Below are positions 7,023 to 15,934 of a DNA stretch of 64,000 nt, in pieces. The stretch's first letter is position 1. Each line of letters opens with the position of its first letter. The DNA comes from Terrimonas pollutisoli (GTDB lineage Bacteria; Bacteroidota; Bacteroidia; Chitinophagales; Chitinophagaceae), in contig NZ_JARKNA010000019.1 of the NCBI RefSeq assembly GCF_029360765.1, forward strand, positions 62,001-126,000, written 5' to 3'. The notes beneath the pieces were generated by a model. That model searched no databases. It saw only the letters and a program-made list of their open reading frames with translations, and had not been told where the DNA came from. Both the position numbers and the translations under genes were made by a program.

Positions 7023-8117
7023 ATGCGCCGACTCATTGTCCTTCTTTTCCTGGCAACAATAAACACTGCTGGTGCGCAACACAAATTGCAGCCCGGTTTT
7101 GATGGAAAGGAGTACCTGGAACTTCTCTCGTTAACCTTTCACCGTTCCAGCATTGCTGATTCGGTCGCTAGAAAAACAGCAAAGGACCGGTATAAGATGG
7201 AATACCGGTCAGAAGAAATGGGACTGCAAAATCGCTGGACTTTTTATCTCCGCGACGACAATGTAGCGGTCATCGACCTGAGAGGCACTGTTAATCATTT
7301 ACCAAGCTGGATGGCCAACTTTTATGCGGCTATGATACCGGCAACCGGCACATTACAATTAAACGATAGCACAAAATTTGACTACCAGCTTGCTAACGAT
7401 CCCAGGGCAATGGTACATGCAGGCTGGACCATTGCAATTGGTCATCTCGCACCTCAGATCATTAAAAAGATTAACGAGTATTATAACATTAAAGGCGTAA
7501 AAGAATTCTATGTAGCCGGTCATAGCCAGGGCGGAGCGTTAGCATTTTTGTTAAGATCTTACCTGCATTATCAGCAGCAAAAAAAAGATATTCCCGCAGA
7601 TATATTTTTTAAAACTTATTGCAGTGCTGCCCCTAAGCCGGGTAATATGTACTATGTCTATGATTTTGATTTTATCACCCGTAATGGCTGGGCCTTTAAT
7701 GTGGTCAATGCTGCTGACTGGGTACCTGAAACGCCATTTTCGGTTCAAACATTAAACGACTTTAATCCAACGAATCCCTTTGTTAACACAAAATCGATAT
7801 TAAAAAAACAAAAGCTGCTGATAAGGGTTGCCGGCAATATGGTTTATAATAAACTCGAACGCAAGCCGAGGAAGGCACAAAAGAAGATGGAGAAATACCT
7901 TGGTAAAGTAGTTTATAAACGAGGGGTCAAAAAAATATTGCCGCAACTACAGGAGCCGGCTTATGCCCATGGCAATAATTATATGCGTGCAGGCACTCCC
8001 GTTGTATTGATGCCCGATGAACCCTATAAGGCAAAGTTTCCAGACAACAAGCAAACGCCTTTTGTTCACCATTCCTTCGCTGCTTATTATTTTCTTGCCA
8101 GCAAGTATTATCCTTGA
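7023..8117 (+). CDS. Exported class 3 lipase family protein
   Basis: A predicted secreted or periplasmic alpha/beta-hydrolase. Residues 1-18 are a signal peptide ending in AGA. The class 3 lipase fold is indicated by the FYLRDDNVAVIDLRGT strand pair (~75-90), the nucleophile elbow VAGHSQGGALAF (~165-176, serine in GHSQG), and the downstream aspartate region NVVNAADWVPE; a late histidine (around FVHHSF) could complete the triad. At 364 residues it has a basic, lysine-rich insertion at ~265-305. Acyl substrate is unknown. It follows the mdh terminator by 45 bases and appears to be a stand-alone gene. Confidence 0.8.
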   Translation: MRRLIVLLFLATINTAGAQHKLQPGFDGKEYLELLSLTFHRSSIADSVARKTAKDRYKMEYRSEEMGLQNRWTFYLRDDNVAVIDLRGTVNHLPSWMANFYAAMIPATGTLQLNDSTKFDYQLANDPRAMVHAGWTIAIGHLAPQIIKKINEYYNIKGVKEFYVAGHSQGGALAFLLRSYLHYQQQKKDIPADIFFKTYCSAAPKPGNMYYVYDFDFITRNGWAFNVVNAADWVPETPFSVQTLNDFNPTNPFVNTKSILKKQKLLIRVAGNMVYNKLERKPRKAQKKMEKYLGKVVYKRGVKKILPQLQEPAYAHGNNYMRAGTPVVLMPDEPYKAKFPDNKQTPFVHHSFAAYYFLASKYYP

Positions 8118-8408
8118 GAATTGACTTCTTCCTGTTTAGTAAGGGAAAATGAAGCCTTTTGAAAAGATCGAAAAAGGTAACCTGGTTGTCAACTTGCTTT
8201 TTGCAAAAGTTCGATGACCAGTGCTCATAGATTAGCTGCCTTTATTACCACGGTATATTCCGGAAAGCAAACACCCCGGTAAATTTTCTGATTCAAAATG
8301 CTCTCTTCATATTTTCGGATATCATTTTTTCGTATCTTTTGTATACCAAAGCTCCTCTATTCTGCGAAGCTTTATCCTATTCATCATCATCAAAAAACAA
8401 AACCACTT

Positions 8409-9215
8409 ATGAAGCACATGAGAAAAATGCTGGCTCTAATAGCCTTAGTATGCCTTATCATTCCCGCCTGTAAAAAAGAGTCTCAAAAAGTTCAACAGGA
8501 AGAAATTTCAACTGATGTAAAAAACAAAATCTTTGCATTGGGTTTTAGCCCCGGTAATATCCAGTTGCACCCGGAAGGCTACCTGGTAGAAGGAGATATT
8601 GTAATTACCCCGGAACAGCTAAACTCTTCGCCCGGGCGACAGTTGCTTCGTATAGCCGAAACGGAACAGTATCACACCTTTAATTTGGTAACTGCGCCAA
8701 GAGTTATCACGATAAGTATTGACAGTAAGATCTCTAATCATGGGCCTGCTCTTGATGAGGCCATCAGAAGGTATAATGCTGAAAATCTTTTAATTACTTT
8801 TCAAAGAGTGAGCCGCAGGGGAAATATTGTAATAAGCAAAGCCCCGGCTTTTGCAACTTATTTGGCATCGGCCGGGTTTCCTTCTGCAACCGGAAATCCA
8901 TATCCTTCCATTTTACTAAATACAAGTTCGCTTTTTGGTGTGGGTGGACAGCCGGTAAATACTGTTGCCTCCATATTGGCACATGAAATTGGCCACTGCA
9001 TTGGTTTTCGACATACTGATTGGATGGATCGCAGTTACAGTTGTGGCGGATCGCCTACCAATGAAGGCCAGGAAACCACCGGTGTCGGCGCTGTATTGAT
9101 CCCCGGCACTCCTTCCGGTCCTGATGCCGGTTCCTGGATGCTTTCCTGCATTGGCAGCGGACAAAACCGTCCATTTAACACTAATGACAAAACAGCTTTA
9201 GGATATCTATACTAA
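8409..9215 (+). CDS. M57-family (HEIGH) metalloprotease lipoprotein, copy 1
   Basis: A predicted zinc protease of the dual-action HEIGH family (M57). The start at ATG 8409 is chosen because it gives a clean lipoprotein signal: MKHMRKMLALIALVCLIIPAC followed by KKE, with the lipidated Cys about residue 21. An upstream extension to 8298 lacks this. The zinc site is ILAHEIGHCIGFRHTDW (HExxH, a following G, then H and D). C-terminal marks are DRSYSCGG, GAVLIPGTP, GSWMLSCIGSG and NDKTALGYLY. At 268 residues it is close in sequence and length to the copy at 12134, suggesting duplication. A T9SS subtilase lies between them on the opposite strand. Outer-membrane anchoring and a role in degrading external protein are inferences. 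Confidence 0.85.
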   Translation: MKHMRKMLALIALVCLIIPACKKESQKVQQEEISTDVKNKIFALGFSPGNIQLHPEGYLVEGDIVITPEQLNSSPGRQLLRIAETEQYHTFNLVTAPRVITISIDSKISNHGPALDEAIRRYNAENLLITFQRVSRRGNIVISKAPAFATYLASAGFPSATGNPYPSILLNTSSLFGVGGQPVNTVASILAHEIGHCIGFRHTDWMDRSYSCGGSPTNEGQETTGVGAVLIPGTPSGPDAGSWMLSCIGSGQNRPFNTNDKTALGYLY

Positions 9216-9234
9216 TTTCAACCGATCTTTTTTT

Positions 9235-9270
9235 ATAAGCCGTTGATTTAGGTCAGCGGCTTATTTTCTT
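9235..9270 (+). terminator. Terminator between M57 copy 1 and the subtilase gene
   Basis: A 12-bp stem with one G-T pair (9235-9246 with 9253-9264; core ATAAGCCG/CGGCTTAT) is followed by TTTCTTT. It sits between the two converging genes. Confidence 0.7.
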
Positions 9271-9327
9271 TGAGCAATTATTATCCATCAAATTGTTTTT
9301 TTGTTACACACTGCCACCCGATCAACA

Positions 9328-11973
9328 TTAATTAATGAGCAATTTGATAACGGTAGCGGTATTGTCTTTTTTTATAAAGCGGATAAAGTATAATCCCCTG
9401 CTCAACTTTTCCAACGAAATGGTATTAATCAAATCTAAAAGCATTTCCTCATGCACTTTTATACCCGCTGTATTATAAACCTGCATTCGCACCTCTTCCG
9501 TTTGATTGCTGAGAATAGTAACAGGTTCTGTTCGTTCAACAGGATTTGGAAAAACATAAAACTCAGTTTTACCAAGGTAATAGATATTAACCGGTTCGGT
9601 ATATACTACCCTGCCTCCACTGAGTTCAATTTTTACCCGGTAAATATTGATGCCATTGGTTGGCAAAGCATCAGTGAATGAATAGAAAGTTCCATTGATA
9701 AGCGTTAAGATTTGAGTGGGCTGAAAATTATTCTGAGAAAACTTTTCCAGGGTAATTTGTTGCACCTGGTATACGGAACCCAACTGCAATTCCAGCTGCA
9801 CTTCGTCAACTGATGCCGACCCCAAAAAACTTCTTACATAGCAATCCACACCCTGTGTAGTATAGTTGATCGCAAAACTTTTAAGAGCAGTCTTACCATT
9901 TACCAAAGTTGCAACAGAATAATGCATTGATGTATTCAAATTTTTTCCAAGCACTACGATCGTGTCTCTCGTAATCAACATTGATTCCAGGTAATGATCA
10001 CCCAGTTTATAAACCTGGAAGCTATCTACACCGGCCGGCCTGTTCCAATACAGCAAAAAAGAGTCCGGGCAATTAAATCCTACAGAAACATTGATGCGAT
10101 TTGAAATAGTGAAAGTATCTGAAATATATTGTTGGCCTTGAATATTCATCCGCAGCATGGCAGTGGCAAAAGTATCTGGAGCCAGCCAGTTGTAATAATT
10201 TGTACTTAAGTTAACTGAACTATTGATTTGCTGCCAGCTATTACCGTTGTCCATACTGTATTCCAACAGCCCATCATTATTCTCAAAACTGTTTTCCCAA
10301 CGCAGTGTATTGGAAGTACCGCTGATTACATTGTCCAGCCTTGATGGCCAGGACCAAACAAAATTATCCTTCTTATCAAACTCGAAAGCGACAGCATAAG
10401 ACTGCGCCGCAAGAACATTAAACCCTCTTATCCTGATAATATAATTTCCTGCACCAGGATTGTCTATTGAGACTTGTTCCATATTGTTTAAGCTATCTCT
10501 TCTTCTTACAGGCAGCAAGCTCAGTGAATCTTTATTTGGGAAATGATTTAATACCCAGGGCTGCCAAACCTGGTTTGTTGAAAGCTCCACCAATTCCAGG
10601 TCAAGATCATTGATCAATGCTTTCGGTGCGTTTGCTGCTGCTGCAGGATCGTTCCAGACTAGTGTAACTTTCACTGATCGGGTGTTTGCCGGAATGAAAA
10701 TGTTATGTTCATTTGTTGCTCCGGCTGTAATAATATTTTGAAAATAAGTACCGCCTGCTAACCCCTGCATTGCTTTATGCGCATTAACAGAACCATAGCC
10801 AGATACAAAATCAATTCCCTTTGTATGGACATCATCTGCGCTGTTTAAAAGAATTGCTTTTACCAGGTCGGAAGAAGGAACTGTTCCTTTTAATTGTTTG
10901 TATGCATCCTGTAATATCAATCCGATACCCGATACAATCGCTGTTGCCCCACTGCTCCCATCTAATGCAAAGGCCACCAGTTCAGGCTTAACCCTTCCAT
11001 CGTAGGCAGGTCCTCTCGAACTGGCAGGCAGTACTGTTCCAAAAGAATCAATATGACCAACAGTAAGGATGTTCTTTGCCATCTTAAAACTTCCGGTGAG
11101 ATTGGCATACCCCGCTGCCCCCGCATAATTGCCCGTATTGCTGGTGAGCGTTCCGGAATTACCAGCAGAAAACACATGCAGCAACGGAGCCCGAACAGAA
11201 ACACTTGCGTCATAAGCCGCAGCGTCAGCACCGTAATAGTTTTCTATATCTGTTCCGTAGGAATGATTTTGCACGGTTATATTATGTTGCTGGTAATAAG
11301 CATCAGGCTCGGGCAATAAATTGGAAAAATTAGCTGAGCTTATCCCGGCGGCCGTAGCAACACCTTTGCCTTCATAGTAAGTATTGCCAGCTCCTGCAAT
11401 AATTGTCGCCATGATAGTTGCATGGCCACTCAGGGTTGGAGAAGTTGATGAGGTGGAAATATATCTTCCTTTAAAATCGATATCAGCTGTATCAGGTTTG
11501 TTTTCTTTTACGGAAACCACAAGCGGCTGACCATTGTAAAAAGGAAATTCGCTGTGAACAAGATTGACCTTATTAGTACTAAGATCCAAATTACTAACCG
11601 CCACTTCTTCTTTCGGAATTCTTTGTTGTTCGATAAATAAAACTTCGGGGCGATCAGCTATCTTCTCAACTATATCTTTCCAACTACTCCGCACAACGAT
11701 TATTCCCGCCTCATCGTATTCATAAATCGTATAAATACGAGAAAACTTACCCGTAAACTCTTTAAATGATTTTTTATCGGATACAGCTATAGTAAAGGTG
11801 GAAAAAGCAGAAGTATCCTTTGCGGCGTATCTTAAAAAAAACTTCGGTGAAAATTTTCTAACGTTCTTTTCTCCTATTTGAGAAAATGCTAATGAAAACG
11901 GAAAAAGACTAAATAATAGTAAAGAGTACTTACAAAAAATTGACCACCTTTTTATACAAAGTACAGACTGCAT
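9328..11973 (-). CDS. S8-family subtilisin-like protease with T9SS sorting domain
   Basis: A predicted secreted serine protease of 881 residues. A hydrophobic signal (~15-31) precedes a prodomain-like region to ~125. The subtilase core follows: LSGHATIMAT with H184, FSAGNSGT with the oxyanion Asn272, and GSSGATAIVSG with nucleophile Ser341. The position of the catalytic aspartate is unusual: VVSVKENKPDTADID has Glu157 where VxVxD is expected. The core is followed by a C-terminal beta-rich domain, Ig-like modules and a type A T9SS sorting domain (~790-881, FYVFPNPV... ending in VIKLLIN), so it should cross the outer membrane by T9SS. A good promoter (11994-12021) supports the chosen start. It lies convergently or divergently between two M57 proteases. 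Confidence 0.85.
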   Translation of the reverse strand: MQSVLCIKRWSIFCKYSLLLFSLFPFSLAFSQIGEKNVRKFSPKFFLRYAAKDTSAFSTFTIAVSDKKSFKEFTGKFSRIYTIYEYDEAGIIVVRSSWKDIVEKIADRPEVLFIEQQRIPKEEVAVSNLDLSTNKVNLVHSEFPFYNGQPLVVSVKENKPDTADIDFKGRYISTSSTSPTLSGHATIMATIIAGAGNTYYEGKGVATAAGISSANFSNLLPEPDAYYQQHNITVQNHSYGTDIENYYGADAAAYDASVSVRAPLLHVFSAGNSGTLTSNTGNYAGAAGYANLTGSFKMAKNILTVGHIDSFGTVLPASSRGPAYDGRVKPELVAFALDGSSGATAIVSGIGLILQDAYKQLKGTVPSSDLVKAILLNSADDVHTKGIDFVSGYGSVNAHKAMQGLAGGTYFQNIITAGATNEHNIFIPANTRSVKVTLVWNDPAAAANAPKALINDLDLELVELSTNQVWQPWVLNHFPNKDSLSLLPVRRRDSLNNMEQVSIDNPGAGNYIIRIRGFNVLAAQSYAVAFEFDKKDNFVWSWPSRLDNVISGTSNTLRWENSFENNDGLLEYSMDNGNSWQQINSSVNLSTNYYNWLAPDTFATAMLRMNIQGQQYISDTFTISNRINVSVGFNCPDSFLLYWNRPAGVDSFQVYKLGDHYLESMLITRDTIVVLGKNLNTSMHYSVATLVNGKTALKSFAINYTTQGVDCYVRSFLGSASVDEVQLELQLGSVYQVQQITLEKFSQNNFQPTQILTLINGTFYSFTDALPTNGINIYRVKIELSGGRVVYTEPVNIYYLGKTEFYVFPNPVERTEPVTILSNQTEEVRMQVYNTAGIKVHEEMLLDLINTISLEKLSRGLYFIRFIKKDNTATVIKLLIN

Positions 11974-11993
11974 CTCTTTAATTTGCTATCTCT

Positions 11994-12021
11994 CAAAAGT
12001 ATTGAATAAAACTCACGACAA
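11994..12021 (-). promoter_or_regulatory. Promoter of the subtilase gene
   Basis: On the minus strand TTTTG is followed after 17 bases by TACTTTTG, matching the Bacteroidota -33 (TTG) and -7 (TAnnTTTG) elements. The -7 box is 20 bases before the start codon, giving a leader of only about 13 bases. Confidence 0.6.
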
Positions 12022-12133
12022 AATTTTTATGCTCACCATATTGCTTTATCAAAATGCTTCGTATCTTACTAACGCCTGTTTATAGATACCAGGCTTTTTA
12101 TTTTTCAACCACACACTAAAACCCTAAAACTGT

Positions 12134-12943
12134 ATGAAACTGGTAAAAACTACTACCGCATTACTCTGCGTAATGTCTCTAACTGTTATCTCCTGTAAGA
12201 AAAATGTTAAGGATGTTCAACAAGAAGAGATATCCCGGGAAACTCTCACCAAAATTTACAATCATGGCTTTGGCACTTCCAATGTACAACGGACTGAAGA
12301 CGGTTACCTTGTAGAAGGTGACATCGTTTTAACTGAAGAATTCTTAAATGGCAAACCCGGCGGAACATTTTTACGTATTGCCAATAATGAACAGTACCGT
12401 ACCAACAACCTGGTAACGGCTCTGCCACGTACTATCAAAGTTGCCCTGGATAGCAAACTGGCGGCAAAAGCCGGATACTCTGCGGCACTTGCAGAAATGG
12501 CTAGTCGTTACAATGCCGAAAATCTTCAACTTAATTTTTTAGTTGTTAGCTCCGGTGCTGACATCACTTTTGTAAATGCCAATGGTAGCTACCTCGCTTC
12601 TGCAGGCTTTCCAACCAGTAGTGGTCAACCTTATGGCCAGGTAAAAGTAAATTCAAGAGCAATCGGCACTGGTTCTTCACCAACCTTTATTAATTACCTC
12701 GCTACTATCCTGGCTCATGAAGCAGGTCATTGTATTGGCTTCCGTCATACCGACTATATGGATCGCTCCTTTAGCTGCGGCGGAGCAACCTCTAACGAAG
12801 GTGCTTCTACAGTAGGTGCTGTACACATCCCCGGAACTCCAACAGAGGCTGACTCTGGTAGCTGGATGCTGGCTTGTATCGGCAGTGGTGTTAACCGCCC
12901 GTTTAATAACAATGATAAAACAGCGCTGGGTTATTTATATTAA
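12134..12943 (+). CDS. M57-family (HEIGH) metalloprotease lipoprotein, copy 2
   Basis: Paralogue of the gene at 8409, 269 residues, with the lipobox TVISC (Cys ~21) followed by KKN. It has the same zinc site, ILAHEAGHCIGFRHTDY, and the same C-terminal marks DRSFSCGG, GAVHIPGTP, GSWMLACIGSG and NDKTALGYLY. The two proteins align almost without gaps from VQQEEIS onward, with well over half of positions identical by eye. This copy is transcribed away from the subtilase, with 160 bases between their starts. A weak GCCTG/CAGGC hairpin followed by a T-run (12074-12105) lies in its leader. A perfect terminator follows. Substrate and activation are unknown. Confidence 0.86.
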   Translation: MKLVKTTTALLCVMSLTVISCKKNVKDVQQEEISRETLTKIYNHGFGTSNVQRTEDGYLVEGDIVLTEEFLNGKPGGTFLRIANNEQYRTNNLVTALPRTIKVALDSKLAAKAGYSAALAEMASRYNAENLQLNFLVVSSGADITFVNANGSYLASAGFPTSSGQPYGQVKVNSRAIGTGSSPTFINYLATILAHEAGHCIGFRHTDYMDRSFSCGGATSNEGASTVGAVHIPGTPTEADSGSWMLACIGSGVNRPFNNNDKTALGYLY

Positions 12944-12960
12944 TTCAAAACAAGTTGTTG

Positions 12961-12993
12961 AAAAAACTCCGGGATTACCCCGGAGTTTTTTTA
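12961..12993. terminator. Bidirectional terminator between M57 copy 2 and the methyltransferase gene
   Basis: A perfect 13-bp stem (12961-12973 with 12979-12991; core CTCCGGG/CCCGGAG) has a 5-base loop. It is flanked by A on the left and T on the right, so it can terminate both converging transcripts. Its right arm runs into the last codon of the opposing gene. Confidence 0.88.
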
Positions 12994-13956
12994 TTCCTTG
13001 ACTATTCTAAAACAGTAACGAAACAACTTGCCCTCAAAATCGAAAGGTGTTGTTGCTTTGGTAATATCTTTTACCGAATCAGTATTTATTTTTTCTCTAT
13101 CCAAAACAAACTTTCGAAAATTGGTGCTGAAATAAAGGATGCCACCATCCTTCAACGTGTGCAAGCAGTCATTTATAAGCGAAGCATGATCTCTTTGTAT
13201 GTCGAGAAAATCATCCATTCGTTTGCTATTGCTAAAAGTGGGCGGATCCATAATGATCAAATCAAATTGATCTGGCGGCAATTCTTTCAAAAATTGTAAG
13301 ACATCAGCATGAATAAATTTGCCCCCACCTGCAACAGTAGTACCATTGACCTGGAATCCATTTAATTGAAAATTTCTCTCCGCCCAATTTAGATAGGTTT
13401 TGGAAAGGTCTACAGTAACCACCTCCGAAGCACCGCCTGCCGCGGCATAAACCGAAAAAGAACCAGTGTAGGCAAACAAGTTTAAAACCTTTTTGCCCTT
13501 TGCTTCTTTTTGAACCCGTTCCCTTGTTAAGCGATGATCGAGAAACAGGCCGGTGTCAAGGTAATCGCTAAGATTGACAATAAATTTCAATCCATTTTCC
13601 TCAACTACAAATTCATGCTGCACAGCATCAAACTTTTGATACTGCCCCAGTCTGCCGGGCTTACGCTGGCGAAGTTTTAAAAAAATATTTTCCTTTTCTA
13701 CCGATAAAACATTGCAGATAATTTCCAGGCTTTTTTCCATCCACTCATCATGTTCCTCCTCACTCATGCTATGCCTTCGCTTATACTCTGCTACATATAA
13801 TTTATCATCATAAAACTCGATGCAAAGGGGAAATTCAGGCAAATCATGATCGTACACCCGGTAACAACTTACTCCTATTCGTTTAGCCTGTTTGCCTACA
13901 TGTTTGAAAACTTTTGTCAGCCTGTTTTTAAACATTTCCAGTTTTTCTTCACTCAT
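12991..13956 (-). CDS. RlmK-like 23S rRNA methyltransferase (SAM-dependent)
   Basis: Resembles the C-terminal half of E. coli RlmKL, which forms m7G2069 in 23S rRNA. Here it is a stand-alone 321-residue protein. The SAM-binding motif is VLNLFAYTGSFSVYAAAGGA (~165-184), followed by TVDLSKTYLNWAERN. The catalytic-type motif is MDPPTFSNSKRM (~236-247). The N-terminal ~150 residues correspond to the RlmK/RlmI substrate-recognition region (QRKPGRLGQYQK). The RlmL half with its THUMP domain is not fused and not adjacent. It is divergent from the exonuclease gene with 70 bases between. RNA target is inferred from the family; RlmI (m5C) is the alternative, but the TFSNS motif favours RlmK. Confidence 0.8.
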   Translation of the reverse strand: MSEEKLEMFKNRLTKVFKHVGKQAKRIGVSCYRVYDHDLPEFPLCIEFYDDKLYVAEYKRRHSMSEEEHDEWMEKSLEIICNVLSVEKENIFLKLRQRKPGRLGQYQKFDAVQHEFVVEENGLKFIVNLSDYLDTGLFLDHRLTRERVQKEAKGKKVLNLFAYTGSFSVYAAAGGASEVVTVDLSKTYLNWAERNFQLNGFQVNGTTVAGGGKFIHADVLQFLKELPPDQFDLIIMDPPTFSNSKRMDDFLDIQRDHASLINDCLHTLKDGGILYFSTNFRKFVLDREKINTDSVKDITKATTPFDFEGKLFRYCFRIVKE

Positions 13957-13972
13957 ATTTCCGCATAATTTT

Positions 13973-13985
13973 TACGAAATTCGTA
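13973..13985. promoter_or_regulatory. Short palindrome in the divergent rlmK-exonuclease spacer
   Basis: TACGAA (13973-13978) and TTCGTA (13980-13985) form a perfect 6-bp inverted repeat around one base, in the middle of the 70-base spacer. It has the shape of a dimeric operator, but nothing else supports a regulator. Confidence 0.3.
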
Positions 13986-14026
13986 TTTCTTCTGGTAGCG
14001 GCAGGATCAAAGCCAGGTATTAATTT

Positions 14027-15418
14027 ATGTATGCAATTGTAGATATAGAAACGACAGGAGGATATGCTTCTGCCAACGGTATTACGGAAATTTCCATTCA
14101 GGTATTTGATGGCAGCCGCGTGGTACAAAAATTTGAGACATTAGTCAATCCACTTCATTCGATTCCTTACTACATTCAATCGATGACTGGCATTACGAAT
14201 GAAATGGTAAAAGACGCCCCTCTTTTCAGCGACGTTGCAGAACAGGTCTATGATATTTTACACGATAAAATTTTTGTTGCCCACAATGTGAATTTTGATT
14301 ATTCATTTCTCAAAAGCCATCTTGCTGCCAGCAACTTTGCTCTTAATACCAAAAAACTGTGTACCATCAGGCTGAGCCGCAAAATATTTCCCGGCTTTAA
14401 CTCTTACAGTCTTGGCAATCTTTGTCATTCCCTGGATATACCCATTAATGACCACCACAGAGCCGGTGGTGATGCAGAAGCTACGGTGAAAGTTTTTCAA
14501 TTGCTTTTACAAAACGATAAAGAAAAACTGATTGAAAAAAGCCTGCTTCGTAATTCGAAAGAACAGGTGTTGCCGCCCAATGTTCCAAAAGAACATTTTG
14601 ACCAACTGCCTTATACTCCCGGGGTCTATTATTTTCACAATGAAAAGGGCAAGGTCATTTATGTGGGTAAGGCAAAAAATATCCGTTATCGTGTCAATAG
14701 CCATTTCAGCAATAACTCAGAAAGCAGGCAAAAACAGAATTTTCTAAAGCATACCTATGGCATATCCTATCAACCGTGTGCTACGGAACTAATGGCTCAT
14801 ATACTGGAGTCAACCGAAATAAAAAAGATATGGCCGGCGTTCAACTATTCGCAAAAAAATGCAGAACGGGTTTATGGCATTTTTTTATATGAAGACCAAA
14901 AAGGTTATTACCGGCTCGCTATAGAAAAAAATAAAAAGCAGCTCAGGCCTGTTCATACATTTCACTACCTGGTGGATGGTCATTCTATTTTACGCAAGAT
15001 GATCAGGGAATATAACCTTTGTCCCAAACTGTGCTTCCTTCAAACTACTCATTCGCATTGTGAGGGAATAGAAGAGAATTATTGCTATGGCGCCTGCGAA
15101 CTAAAGGAGAAGCCAGCAGAATATAACAATCGTGTATTAAAGGCAATCGAATCTTTTGCCGATCAACCAACTTTCGCCATCATCGATAATGGCCTTTCTG
15201 CAGAAGATCAGTCCTGCATATTGGTATGCGAAGGGAAGTTTTATGGTATGGGTTATATTCCGTCAGACATACAGGTAGCCGAACCGGAAATGTTGAAAGA
15301 TTTGCTGACCCCGTATAAAGAAAACCTTTTTATCCGAAACCTTGTCAATGGCTATGCAGCAAGATTCCCGGAAAAGGTAAGATTATTTTCCCGTGCTATC
15401 GGTCAATCAAGCCATTGA
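14027..15418 (+). CDS. DnaQ-like 3'-5' exonuclease fused to GIY-YIG (UvrC/Cho-like) nuclease
   Basis: A two-nuclease fusion of 463 residues. Residues 1-165 are a DEDD exonuclease: IVDIETTGG (D6, E8), FVAHNVNFDYSFL and a late H-x4-D in HHRAGGDAEAT. Residues ~195-275 are a GIY-YIG domain as in UvrC and Cho (GVYYFHNEKGKVIYVGKAKN). After this, ~330-370 holds a cysteine cluster CPKLC...HC-x7-C-x3-C, closely spaced like the cysteines of UvrC. The helix-hairpin-helix and RNase-H parts of UvrC are missing. Similar fusions are known in Bacteroidota and actinobacteria and are presumed DNA-repair nucleases. Its 3' end overlaps the convergent thioesterase gene by 16 bases. Which lesion it acts on cannot be read. 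Confidence 0.88.
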   Translation: MYAIVDIETTGGYASANGITEISIQVFDGSRVVQKFETLVNPLHSIPYYIQSMTGITNEMVKDAPLFSDVAEQVYDILHDKIFVAHNVNFDYSFLKSHLAASNFALNTKKLCTIRLSRKIFPGFNSYSLGNLCHSLDIPINDHHRAGGDAEATVKVFQLLLQNDKEKLIEKSLLRNSKEQVLPPNVPKEHFDQLPYTPGVYYFHNEKGKVIYVGKAKNIRYRVNSHFSNNSESRQKQNFLKHTYGISYQPCATELMAHILESTEIKKIWPAFNYSQKNAERVYGIFLYEDQKGYYRLAIEKNKKQLRPVHTFHYLVDGHSILRKMIREYNLCPKLCFLQTTHSHCEGIEENYCYGACELKEKPAEYNNRVLKAIESFADQPTFAIIDNGLSAEDQSCILVCEGKFYGMGYIPSDIQVAEPEMLKDLLTPYKENLFIRNLVNGYAARFPEKVRLFSRAIGQSSH

Positions 15419-15840
15419 AAATTTTCAGCTTTTGGCATTTGAGCAAGCACTTCAGAAACTTCCTGCGGCGGGATCGCTAATTTTCTTTTAACAATATCAA
15501 GCCATGCGCCATCCACGGTGATAATAGCTGAAACGGTATCAGTATTTTTTATGATTGTATGCCGGATTGACCAACGTGAGTAATCTTTTTTTGAATGGAG
15601 AACTTCCAAATTGATCATCACCTTATCGCTTAATCTAATCTCCCGTTTAAACACACACTCCTCACGAAACAATATCGGGCCAATCTGCAATCGCTGCAAT
15701 ACTTCTGTTGACAATTGATGTTCATCAAAAAAAGCAATACGGCAAAAAGCCCCCCAGTCATAATAGACTGAATGCCTTAGATGTACATTCGGGTCAAGGT
15801 CCGACCACCTTACCTGTATTTGTTTTATAAATTCTCCCAT
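15403..15840 (-). CDS. Acyl-CoA thioesterase, hotdog fold (4HBT family)
   Basis: A predicted thioesterase that hydrolyses acyl-CoA or a similar thioester in the cytoplasm. The 145-residue product starts MGEFIKQIQVRWSDLDPN. The WSDLD-N-H pattern (RWSDLDPNVHLRHSVYYDW) is the 4-hydroxybenzoyl-CoA thioesterase active-site region, followed by hotdog-type strands. The ATG at 15838-15840 is preferred because the conserved part starts there; an in-frame GTG six codons upstream (15858) is possible. The final 16 bases overlap the end of the exonuclease gene on the other strand. Substrate unknown. Confidence 0.8.
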   Translation of the reverse strand: MGEFIKQIQVRWSDLDPNVHLRHSVYYDWGAFCRIAFFDEHQLSTEVLQRLQIGPILFREECVFKREIRLSDKVMINLEVLHSKKDYSRWSIRHTIIKNTDTVSAIITVDGAWLDIVKRKLAIPPQEVSEVLAQMPKAENFQWLD

Positions 15841-15882
15841 CCTGCTAATATACTTCACCAGGGGCTGAAATTAACAGCTTCA

Positions 15883-15915
15883 TTGCTCAAATACCACCAG
15901 CACCTATTACTTTTG
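15883..15915 (+). promoter_or_regulatory. Promoter of the FKBP isomerase gene
   Basis: TACTTTTG (15908-15915) matches the Bacteroidota -7 consensus exactly, 19 bases before the ATG. TTG at 15883-15885, 22 bases upstream of the box, may be the -33 element. Confidence 0.5.
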
Positions 15916-15934
15916 CTTCTCATAAAAAAAAATA

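Noticed and set aside
8149..8217. 22-codon frame MKPFEKIEKGNLVVNLLFAK... after the lipase gene
   Set aside because: It has an AAGGGA ribosome-binding-like sequence, but is very short with no known relative; it may be chance or a relic.
12074..12105. Terminator-like hairpin in the leader of M57 copy 2
   Set aside because: The stem is only 5 bp before mismatches; the T-run is good, but the structure is too weak to call as an attenuator.
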